From Halobacteriovorax marinus (GTDB taxonomy: Bacteria > Bdellovibrionota > Bacteriovoracia > Bacteriovoracales > Bacteriovoracaceae): a DNA stretch of 64,000 bases. The translations under genes were made by a program, and so were the position numbers. Position 1 is the first letter of the stretch; each line of letters opens with the position of its first letter. Location: positions 541,724 through 605,723 of the forward strand of contig MAAO01000002.1 in NCBI GenBank assembly GCA_002163155.1, in the 5' to 3' direction. Positions 34,821 through 42,279 of this stretch are shown in pieces. The notes under the pieces were generated by a model that worked only from the letters and a program-made list of their open reading frames with translations, was not told the DNA's origin and made no database searches.

Positions 34821-35759
34821 TTATTTTCTGTTTGAATCTCTTAAGATATCTTCAATACGAAGTCTTGAGCGTTCTCTCTCAAGTAGTTCTCGTATAGTTG
34901 CAGAGTCATAGTTTCTAGTTCCTTCATTTTCAAGGATGTTTTCTCTAGCACCATCATTTACAACCCAAGCAATCGTACGATCTGATCTTCTCACCTCAGC
35001 ATCAACTGCCCAAGCAATAGTCGATCCGCTACTTTCAATTTCTCTTGCCCAAGAAATGGCTTGATGAGATGGGTTTATATAACCCTCTGAATCGTCCATA
35101 AGCTCTCTATAGAAATCATCGTTCTTTCCGCGGTAAACTTCTTCCCAATCGATATTGGAATTAAGACCATGCAATTTACTTATAAGTTCTTTGAAAGTTA
35201 GTTTACCTTCTTTATCTTCGGCAATATTTCTTAAAATGATACTTCTCATTACTGTAGCGGCATCACTTCTCTTACCCTCTAGATCAAGAGGATTATTTGC
35301 AATAATTGTTCGAACGACTTCATTCTCTTCATTTAAAGTTGTGGCAGTCATTCCCCATGTAATCGTTCCAGTTGCTCTTTCTACTTCATTTTGTAACTTG
35401 GTCCAGGCGATAACTTCTTTGGCCTTCATAATACCTTCATCAGATAACACTCTTCCAAGGTAGGGGAGTTTCTTATCTCTATTTAGGAAATTATTAAGTT
35501 TCTTAATATCTGTATAAGAGAGGGATGTGACGTACTTAGAAGAGTTTTCTTTATTGTAGAGACCTTTTTGTACGAGTCTTGATTGTAGGATGGCCCTTGC
35601 AAAGGCCTCTTCAAATCTATTTTCTTCTGAGTTATCTCTATTCGCAAGATGTTCTTCAAGTGCAGATGTTCCGTTATCTCTTTCACTCGAAAAAGTTATG
35701 AGTGAGCTACCAAGTGAGCTCGTTAAAAGAAATAATCTTGTAAATGATTTAATATCCAT
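34821..35759 (-). CDS. Secreted Ile-x-Trp repeat protein, candidate radical SAM substrate (module C)
   Basis: From ATG 35759 (GAAGG upstream) the 312-residue protein has a signal peptide (SFTRLFLLTSSLGSSLITF) and a largely helical, charged body. All six of its Trp residues occur in the same local motif I-x-W: at about residues 119 (VIAW), 135 (TITW), 205 (NIDW), 237 (AISW), 250 (TIAW) and 265 (TIAW). The last two lie in a 15-residue tandem repeat (TIAWAVDAEVRRSDR / TIAWVVNDGARENIL). This is the first gene of module C. The protein resembles no family I know. Repeats beside a radical SAM gene suggest a multi-core modified peptide precursor; a plain structural repeat remains possible. Confidence 0.65.
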   Translation of the reverse strand: MDIKSFTRLFLLTSSLGSSLITFSSERDNGTSALEEHLANRDNSEENRFEEAFARAILQSRLVQKGLYNKENSSKYVTSLSYTDIKKLNNFLNRDKKLPYLGRVLSDEGIMKAKEVIAWTKLQNEVERATGTITWGMTATTLNEENEVVRTIIANNPLDLEGKRSDAATVMRSIILRNIAEDKEGKLTFKELISKLHGLNSNIDWEEVYRGKNDDFYRELMDDSEGYINPSHQAISWAREIESSGSTIAWAVDAEVRRSDRTIAWVVNDGARENILENEGTRNYDSATIRELLERERSRLRIEDILRDSNRK

Positions 35760-35797
35760 TTTTTTCACCTTCAATTCAGTTGTTATCTAATTAACAT

Positions 35798-35842
35798 TTA
35801 TTGGTATTCTTCACAAGAGAGCGTGTAATAATGATGAGACAT
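35798..35842 (-). CDS. Possible 14-residue leader ORF (module C 5' region)
   Basis: In the transcribed leader of module C a frame MSHHYYTLSCEEYQ is preceded by AGAGAG. It is too short for composition tests. It may be a leader peptide, a signal peptide precursor, or chance. Confidence 0.2.
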   Translation of the reverse strand: MSHHYYTLSCEEYQ

Positions 35843-35876
35843 TTAGCTCTCTAAGTAGTTGTAATTAAGAAAGTAC

Positions 35877-35915
35877 TTAAGTGTTGGTGTATATAGAAAA
35901 GGTACTCTTTCTCAT
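35877..35915 (-). CDS. Possible 12-residue leader ORF (module C 5' region)
   Basis: A frame MRKSTFSIYTNT has AGGAG eight bases before its ATG, a good ribosome site, and lies about 45 nt after the predicted sigma-54 start. It ends 117 bp before the start of the Ile-x-Trp gene. Functional status unknown. Confidence 0.25.
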   Translation of the reverse strand: MRKSTFSIYTNT

Positions 35916-35968
35916 CTCTAGCTCCTAAGTTTTAGACTTTAAATTTATTCTAAAAGTGAAGTCTATAG

Positions 35969-35985
35969 TTCAAGAAGCGTGCCAA
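35969..35985 (-). promoter_or_regulatory. Sigma-54-like promoter of module C
   Basis: On the minus strand the -24 element is a perfect TTGGCACG, then four bases, then TTGAA where TTGCW is expected. The spacing is exact; one -12 base (C to A) is off. Predicted start is near 35958, leaving a leader of about 200 nt before the ATG at 35759. Confidence 0.5.
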
Positions 35986-36060
35986 AAAAACGTTTCAATT
36001 TTGGAACATTCGGATCAATGAAGGTGTGGGGGCTTTATAAAGTTGGGAGTTACTTTCTAT

Positions 36061-36891
36061 TTAATTAGAAACAGTATTGCCCCAAATCATCATGGCAAAT
36101 TTAGGATAATCTATGAGAGGATTTCTATTTCCTTGGAATTTATAACCGTGATCATTTCTCTTGATCTCATGAGCACTTACGGGATCTTGTTTGTGCCACT
36201 TTAAAAGAATTTTAAGAAACCACGTCGCGTAGACTTGATCAGATGTACCGTTAAGCATCACATGATCCCAGCTGGCCACACGGTCTTCGTATCTAATTGC
36301 GAAGTAGAGTAAGGCCCTGGCAACATCACCTTTGAACTCATCGATGGGCTCAAAGACTTGTCCAGTGTATTTACCAATTGAGTTTTTTCCTACTTTAGAA
36401 CCATTTTTAGAACTCCAGTGCGCAACTCTTACTTCACCAAAGGGAAGACGACCTCTTCTTCCATTTACATATCCATCCGTTGGGAAGACATGGAAGAAGT
36501 CTGCTCGCATAGGAGCTCTCTTATTAAAGATACTTTGTGGAAAGAGGTGCTCACGGTTTATGCAATCCCCTTCTTTTTTATAGGATCCGCACATGTCACT
36601 TCTATTTGAATAATTGTAACTGTCTCTTCCACCAACTCTTTCTGAATAGATATCAACAATAGAGTTGTCACCATCATAAGTGTTATCAAGATCACTCTTA
36701 AGATAGACTTTGTAGAGTTGTCCGTAGGAATTTGGAGAGTGAGTAGCAGTGATGATTCGCTTTAATTCAGTCTTTAGAGCGTAACCTGTAAACTTAGCAA
36801 GAGCTGTAGGTCTATAGTATTTTGTCTTAGTAGAGGCGGAAACGTTTTGGGAAAAAATGCATAATTGAACAAGGATCAGTAACAATTTCAT
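36061..36891 (-). CDS. Secreted endonuclease I family nuclease
   Basis: The 276-residue protein has a signal peptide (cleavage near VSAS) and the Endonuclease_1 domain: INREHLFPQSIFNKR with the catalytic His, followed by RADFFHVFPTDGYVNGRRGRLPFGEV and a late LIDYPKFAMMIWG. Family members such as Vibrio Dns and E. coli EndA degrade double-stranded DNA outside the cytoplasm. In a predator it may digest prey DNA or provide phosphate. It is a single gene. Confidence 0.9.
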   Translation of the reverse strand: MKLLLILVQLCIFSQNVSASTKTKYYRPTALAKFTGYALKTELKRIITATHSPNSYGQLYKVYLKSDLDNTYDGDNSIVDIYSERVGGRDSYNYSNRSDMCGSYKKEGDCINREHLFPQSIFNKRAPMRADFFHVFPTDGYVNGRRGRLPFGEVRVAHWSSKNGSKVGKNSIGKYTGQVFEPIDEFKGDVARALLYFAIRYEDRVASWDHVMLNGTSDQVYATWFLKILLKWHKQDPVSAHEIKRNDHGYKFQGNRNPLIDYPKFAMMIWGNTVSN

Positions 36892-37064
36892 CTAAGGCCT
36901 TACCGTTAGGATTGGTGAATTTTGTATAAATTACACGTCCTATTGTATTTTAGCAAATCTTATTCTTGGTAGTAGGTTCAGCTAATGGATGTCGAAGGCT
37001 TTAAATCTCTACCTTATAATGCCTCGAGAATATTCATTTAAATAAGAAAAATGGATTTTACCCC

Positions 37065-37095
37065 TTGAGTCTGACATGGTGTCATAGTCGATACT
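37065..37095 (+). promoter_or_regulatory. MerR-type operator/promoter
   Basis: TTGAGT and GATACT lie 19 bp apart, the stretched spacing typical of promoters activated by MerR family proteins. The dyad TGACA-N3-TGTCA is placed inside the spacer. It ends 28 bp before the merR-like ATG, which has AGGAGG upstream, so autoregulation is expected. Confidence 0.65.
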
Positions 37096-37123
37096 TTCTT
37101 ATATCATTCATAGGAGGTTAGAA

Positions 37124-37945
37124 ATGATTACGATTAAGGACTTTTCAAAAGAGACGGATTTCTCAGTTAGAATGCTTAGATACTTAGAGGAAGTAGGGGT
37201 TCTAGTTCCTGTACGAGATGACAATAACTACCGCCTGTATAACGTTGACCAAATCATTGAAGCTAAGAAAATTAAAAGACTTCAAAACTTAGGTATTCAG
37301 CTCAAAGAGATTGAACTCATAAAATCGACGGATATAAAACTTCAGTTAGATGTCTTAGAAAAAGTCTTAATCAGAGAGCAAGAAATTGCAGAATTAAAAT
37401 CAGACTCCATTCCTGAATTAAAAAATATAATAGATCACTTAAGAAAAGAGAATTGTAGTCTTGAGTCTTACTTTGAAAATGAGAAGCCCAAACCTAGAAA
37501 AATGAAAACGCTAGGGGGAGAAGAGAAGTTCCATAGGACTGCCTATAGTATCCCCATTCTTAGAAATATCTACGAAGACCACCTCACCATTGACGCCAAT
37601 ATAGAACTCATCGCCACTGATCTGATGAAGTTTAGTGAGTGGTTTGAAAATTGTGATTACGATCCTGATGTCTTTTCGGTTTTGCGAGAGTCTTCATTTG
37701 TTTTTGGGAAAAATATTCTTGAAAATTTCATCGCCGGTTATGAAATGGCCTGGAAGAAGTTCTTACCTGAGATGGGTTTTCAAAAAATGGACGATTTCAC
37801 AAAACAAGATGTGGAACAACTTATGGGACCCCACGATATTGTGATTAGATCGACATTTAAATATGTTGATAGTGGAGTTGAGGGGGAGATCGTGATTCCC
37901 TATGCGCCAATTTATACAATGTCGCAGTTGAGTAATAAGATTTAA
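37124..37945 (+). CDS. MerR family transcriptional regulator with C-terminal effector domain
   Basis: The 273-residue protein starts with a MerR helix-turn-helix (ITIKDFSKETDFSVRMLRYLEEVGVLVPVR..NNYRLYN), a second wing helix pair (KRLQNLGIQLKEI) and a coiled-coil dimerisation helix to about residue 115. The C-terminal 150 residues (from ~130) form a domain that I do not recognise as GyrI-like; it may bind a ligand. The promoter just upstream has the matching operator. No obvious target gene follows, so it may act only on itself and distant genes. Confidence 0.9.
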   Translation: MITIKDFSKETDFSVRMLRYLEEVGVLVPVRDDNNYRLYNVDQIIEAKKIKRLQNLGIQLKEIELIKSTDIKLQLDVLEKVLIREQEIAELKSDSIPELKNIIDHLRKENCSLESYFENEKPKPRKMKTLGGEEKFHRTAYSIPILRNIYEDHLTIDANIELIATDLMKFSEWFENCDYDPDVFSVLRESSFVFGKNILENFIAGYEMAWKKFLPEMGFQKMDDFTKQDVEQLMGPHDIVIRSTFKYVDSGVEGEIVIPYAPIYTMSQLSNKI

Positions 37946-37951
37946 TTTCTC

Positions 37952-38359
37952 TTATTTCATTTTAGCTTTTAATTTGTCGTTTAAAAGGCCTTGATGGGTA
38001 AGACTACCAAGGTCAATCATACTGCTATCTGCGAGTTCACAGAAACCATTCTCATTTCTATTTTTATCAACAGAAATGAGAACCTTACCTTTTAATTGAT
38101 AGCGACAAATGGCCACACCTGAAGGGATTCCTCCTCTAAGTTGATTGGCCGGGATACTAACTCGAGAAATTTTCGAAAGCTCACTAAAGGCCAAACACTT
38201 GGGCACACTACTAGTTTTAAAACAATGGTGAGAAATAAGAATATCTCCTCTTTCTTTAAAGATCACAACTTGTTTGTTAAAGAGATATTTCTTCACTTGC
38301 CAAGATTGCCCTAAAGCTGAAAAGGATAAGAGAACAAGCGCTATGATTTTAATTTTCAT
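37952..38359 (-). CDS. Small secreted protein coupled to the papain-like protease
   Basis: The 135-residue protein has a signal peptide (ALVLLSFSALGQ) and a beta-rich mature part with four Cys (HHCFKTSSVPKCLAF, AICRYQ, GFCEL). The start overlaps the stop of the protease gene (ATGA). It could be an inhibitor or chaperone of the protease, inferred only from coupling and size. No family recognised. Confidence 0.7.
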   Translation of the reverse strand: MKIKIIALVLLSFSALGQSWQVKKYLFNKQVVIFKERGDILISHHCFKTSSVPKCLAFSELSKISRVSIPANQLRGGIPSGVAICRYQLKGKVLISVDKNRNENGFCELADSSMIDLGSLTHQGLLNDKLKAKMK

Positions 38360-41300
38360 TTCTTATGAATCCTACTGACACTTATGAGTGACTCTTCAAG
38401 TTTACCTTGTTCTATCCACATATTTCCTTCGTCGCATTCAATGTCTTTAGAAATACCACGACAACTCTTTCCCCAGGAGTTTCTAATGAGAAATTTACAA
38501 GATCCATTTTCAAATTTTCTTCCAATAATTGCTGAAGCGTGTGGGCCACAAAACCTTGAAAATCTAGACTTTGGACCAATAAAAGCATTTCCTTGTTCTA
38601 AAACTCCTGAGCAGTATCCAATTCCCACGGGTTGCATAGGGTTACCTGCTTCTAAAAATTTGTGTATGAGTTCAATTCCAGGTTTTTCTTTAAAGGCATC
38701 TGTCGTTTCAGCACTCATAACTGAGGCCAGCCCTCTATCTAGTTCATAACTCTCACAAACTAGCCCTGCTGGCAGATGCTTTCTCTCCTTACAGCGGTGG
38801 GAGAGAATATCGTTGATGAAGTCGTGAACTTTATTTTTTTTAAGAGCACTAAGAACTTTAGTTAATGCGGGTAGAAACTCACTTTCAATATGAAACTTAT
38901 CAATGAGTTTTCTACAATAAGTTTGAATGAGTAACTTATCCTCACTCTTCCATTGATCGTAGTCTAGATCATTAGTGTGACCTTTTTTAAAGGTATTAAA
39001 GAAGAGTTCAGTATCAATAATAAAGTCTCTTCTCTGCCTTGAATCTAGGGGAAGTATGTCATTTGAATTACAAGTACCAGTTTTTAAGGCCTGTTTAATA
39101 ATGCTACAAATGGAGCCACCTTCTATGGTCAAATTTCCATCTGCATCTTTACTGGCCTTATTTTCTGCGTGACTATGTTCTACGGCAAGAACTAGGTCAC
39201 TCGAAATATGATTGTAGTCCTGATCTCCCATAGGGGATTTCTGTGAAAATCTAAAAGCGTCAATGATTTGCGCGGCTGCGTGGGCGTAACAAGTTCCAAG
39301 CTGCTGGTGACGTACAGGGATTTTACTAAAAACACCCTCATTTTTCTGTGATTCTTTCTTTCTAAGATCTATGGAAGTGCAGCCTCTAGCATCATTATAT
39401 TTACCCAGAGTAATTTTCTTAACCTCATCAACTAGTGGCCTATTCTTACTTAAGTGAATACCTTTTTCCAAAGAATGGTAGCGAGTGTAGAAGAGATCTT
39501 CTGCTATTTTCTTTTTGAGTTGATAGGGAGAGTTTTTTAATTTTTTATATAATTGATCTAAGTGTTGCTTTATTTCTTTCTCGTTATGGGCCGCTGTTCT
39601 CTCTAGACCTTTTCTTTGAATGAGTTTAGAAAACTTTTCATAATCTTTTAAGTTTGTAGTGTTTAGTGATTTAGAAAGGATTAGTCTTGCAAAACTTTTT
39701 TCTTTTTCTCCAGATAAACGTATGGAGATTAAACTAAAGAAACTCTCTCCGTCTTTATCTTCTAATTGAGAGATAGGGAAGCTATTTAGTAATTTGGAAT
39801 ATAGCTTATAGGTTAGAGCTTCATCAAAACCTTTAGTGTTAAGACCTTTTTCAAAAAGAACATTCTTTAAGAGAATGAGATCTTCTTTTTTTTCACTTTC
39901 TAAGAGTTGTCCTAAGAGTTTTGGGTCTTTAAATAAGTCTTGAATGGTTTGGCGTTTTATATAATTCGTTGAATAATTTGATTTTAGAATAGAGCTTATA
40001 ATTTTTCTCTTCTCTACTAGAGGTCTCTTCGCGAACTCTTCTTGCATGCTTTCCTCTTGCAAGAGGCTAAGTACATATTTAGCGTTACCTAGGAGAGTAG
40101 GATACTTGACTACCATATCGAGAACTTTATTTAAGGACTCTTTGTCAGATTTCAATGAGCTTGCTTTGTCTGCAATATTGTTAAGAGCTTCCTTGGCGAC
40201 CTGAGCGTAGGTGCTGTTATTTCCATATTTCTTTAGGTAGTTCTCTAGCTCTTTAATTGCTGGTTTGTGGTCTAGTCTGAATTGATCAAACTTAAGAGCT
40301 AAACTCTTTCCAAGTAGGTAGGGACTTTGAGCTCTCTTTAGCGTCTTGTCTATTCTCTTTTTTATTTTAGCTGAGTCTTTACTTAAAAAACTTGAGTATT
40401 GATGTTTCTTAGTTAATCTTTGAACTTCGGCCAGGGTGGCGGGGTTAGAACTCTCAGCTGCTTTAACTAAGAGGTCTCTATACTTTTCTTTATCAACTGT
40501 AGTTAAACTCTTATTCCTATATTTTTGAGTATACTTGGCTTCCTGTGCTCTTAGTTTATCCGAAGCCTGAAAGCTAAAGTGTTTTCCGAATTCAGAAAAA
40601 TCTCCCTGTGCCCTTGGGATGAATTTTGTTTTTCCATTTGTAATTAGAGTAGGAGTGACTTTATCATAAGCATTGTCTAAGAAGCTTATTAAGTTATGTT
40701 TCTTCGTTCTCCCATAGTCACTGAGAATCTCTTCTGATGAGACGGCATCAATGAGGCTCTTTGATTGGTCGCTCTTTCCGTAAACCTCTTCAAATATTTT
40801 CGTAACTTGTTTTTCGTAAATATTTCCATCGTACTGATCTTTTAGTATTTTACCGTAGAAGTATCTTCTCTCTTCGTCAGTCTTTGCACTTTTTAGGGAG
40901 AGGACGTAGGATTTAAAGATATCATCAGTTTTTATGACTCTTCCGTCTTTTAATTGTTTCATGGCCGAAAGAGCAAAGGTCTTGGCCTTAAATTCTGAAT
41001 TACTGTTTGAGAATTCTCTATTTATAATTTTCTTTGCTTGCTCTTTCTTATGAAAAGCAACACCTATGAGATAACCACTAAATAATCTGGTTTTATATTC
41101 TTTCTTCGTCGTATTCTCTTCTAGAAAACTTAGAATCTCGTTATCGTTTTCAATGATTGTACTATCGCCGCGACCTTTTCTAGCGAGATAGTCGAGTGCT
41201 TTTAAGCCTCCGTAGAGTTTATCAGCGGGGAGGGACTTAAGGTCTGCCTTGAGTTCGGCCACAGAGTTCTTAGTTAAGGTAATAAGTTTTAGTTTTCTAT

Positions 41301-41415
41301 AGGCTCCTGCTCTTACTTTCTTGTCCTTAGACTGTAGGTCACTATAGATCTGAGTTTCAAAAGCGAAGAGGGTAGTTGAGCAAAATAGTAGGTATAGGCT
41401 AAGTAGTTTAAACAT
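38356..41415 (-). CDS. Secreted papain-like (C1) cysteine protease with long helical N-terminal region
   Basis: The 1019-residue protein has a signal peptide and about 650 residues of repeated charged helix pairs, HEAT/tetratricopeptide-like in spacing. A C-terminal C1 peptidase domain follows. Its residues are Cys709 in LGTCYAHAAAQ with a preceding Gln as oxyanion-hole donor, His959 in GPHASAI and Asn979 in RNSWGKSC, the three papain catalytic residues, and several disulfide-type Cys. The helical part could be a propeptide or binding scaffold. The next gene starts within its stop codon. Confidence 0.85.
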   Translation of the reverse strand: MFKLLSLYLLFCSTTLFAFETQIYSDLQSKDKKVRAGAYRKLKLITLTKNSVAELKADLKSLPADKLYGGLKALDYLARKGRGDSTIIENDNEILSFLEENTTKKEYKTRLFSGYLIGVAFHKKEQAKKIINREFSNSNSEFKAKTFALSAMKQLKDGRVIKTDDIFKSYVLSLKSAKTDEERRYFYGKILKDQYDGNIYEKQVTKIFEEVYGKSDQSKSLIDAVSSEEILSDYGRTKKHNLISFLDNAYDKVTPTLITNGKTKFIPRAQGDFSEFGKHFSFQASDKLRAQEAKYTQKYRNKSLTTVDKEKYRDLLVKAAESSNPATLAEVQRLTKKHQYSSFLSKDSAKIKKRIDKTLKRAQSPYLLGKSLALKFDQFRLDHKPAIKELENYLKKYGNNSTYAQVAKEALNNIADKASSLKSDKESLNKVLDMVVKYPTLLGNAKYVLSLLQEESMQEEFAKRPLVEKRKIISSILKSNYSTNYIKRQTIQDLFKDPKLLGQLLESEKKEDLILLKNVLFEKGLNTKGFDEALTYKLYSKLLNSFPISQLEDKDGESFFSLISIRLSGEKEKSFARLILSKSLNTTNLKDYEKFSKLIQRKGLERTAAHNEKEIKQHLDQLYKKLKNSPYQLKKKIAEDLFYTRYHSLEKGIHLSKNRPLVDEVKKITLGKYNDARGCTSIDLRKKESQKNEGVFSKIPVRHQQLGTCYAHAAAQIIDAFRFSQKSPMGDQDYNHISSDLVLAVEHSHAENKASKDADGNLTIEGGSICSIIKQALKTGTCNSNDILPLDSRQRRDFIIDTELFFNTFKKGHTNDLDYDQWKSEDKLLIQTYCRKLIDKFHIESEFLPALTKVLSALKKNKVHDFINDILSHRCKERKHLPAGLVCESYELDRGLASVMSAETTDAFKEKPGIELIHKFLEAGNPMQPVGIGYCSGVLEQGNAFIGPKSRFSRFCGPHASAIIGRKFENGSCKFLIRNSWGKSCRGISKDIECDEGNMWIEQGKLEESLISVSRIHKK

Positions 41416-41585
41416 ATATTATTTTCGGGAATATAGGACTTAAACTGAAGGATTTGAATTTTAGAGTGGTAAATGTCGAAGATTTTGCACGCAATATAGC
41501 TCTGTGAGCTCTACTTATTGCTGCCTGTCTGGCCAATTTGTATGGCCATGTTAATATGAGATAAATTTTAACTGAGGTTTTTAAT

Positions 41586-42218
41586 ATGTCTAATTTAATA
41601 GAAAGCTTAAACTGGCGTTACGCCACTAAGAATTTTGATTCATCTAAGAAATTATCTGATGATCAAGTAAATATCCTAGCTGAGTCGCTAAGACTTTCAG
41701 CTTCTTCTTTTGGTCTACAACCATGGAAATTTATCTTTGTTTCTAATGATGACACAAAGAAGGAATTGCTTGCTCACAGTTGGCACCAACAACAAGTTGT
41801 GGATTGTTCTCACCAAATTGTATTCTGTTATAACGAAAACTTTGGTGAAGCGGATGTTCAGAGATTTCTAGAAGACACTGCTAAGACTAGGGGTGTTGAT
41901 ATGGAGAGTCTTGCAGGTTACGGTGACGTGATGAAGGGATTTATCTCTCGTATGGATAGTGAGCAAAAAGCTGTATGGATGAAGAATCAAGTCTACATTG
42001 CTCTTGGAAGTTTCCTTGTGAGTTGTGCGGAATTAAAAATTGATGCCTGCCCAATGGAAGGAATTGTTCAAGGTGAGTATGACAAGGTACTTGGACTCAA
42101 AGATGGTTGGAAGTCTGTTGTTGCTTGTCCTGTGGGATTTAGAGCTGCTGATGATAAGTATAGTGATCTAGCTAAGGTTAGATTTCCAATGGAAGAAGTT
42201 GTCGATATTAGAAAGTAA
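41586..42218 (+). CDS. NAD(P)H-dependent nitroreductase, NfsB-like
   Basis: The 210-residue protein begins ESLNWRYATKNFDSSKKLS, the NfsB-type flavin site, and contains SSFGLQPWKFIFV and ACPMEGI, both conserved in the oxygen-insensitive nitroreductase/dihydropteridine reductase group. It reduces nitro groups or quinones with FMN. It shows only family-level similarity to the nitroreductase at 1921. It is a single gene with its own terminator. Confidence 0.9.
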   Translation: MSNLIESLNWRYATKNFDSSKKLSDDQVNILAESLRLSASSFGLQPWKFIFVSNDDTKKELLAHSWHQQQVVDCSHQIVFCYNENFGEADVQRFLEDTAKTRGVDMESLAGYGDVMKGFISRMDSEQKAVWMKNQVYIALGSFLVSCAELKIDACPMEGIVQGEYDKVLGLKDGWKSVVACPVGFRAADDKYSDLAKVRFPMEEVVDIRK

Positions 42219-42250
42219 TTTTTAAATATATTTAAGAAGTTTAAATAATG

Positions 42251-42277
42251 AGGGACCTGAAATAGGTCCCTTTTTTA
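42251..42277 (+). terminator. Intrinsic terminator of the NfsB-like gene
   Basis: AGGGACCT and AGGTCCCT form a perfect 8-bp stem with a 5-nt loop, followed by six T. It lies 33 bp after the stop. Confidence 0.9.
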
Positions 42278-42279
42278 TT

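Noticed and set aside
35155..35463. 102-codon plus-strand frame opposite the Ile-x-Trp gene
   Set aside because: It is the antisense shadow of a real gene with a ribosome site and operon context; hydrophobic Ser/Leu-rich composition is typical of such shadows.
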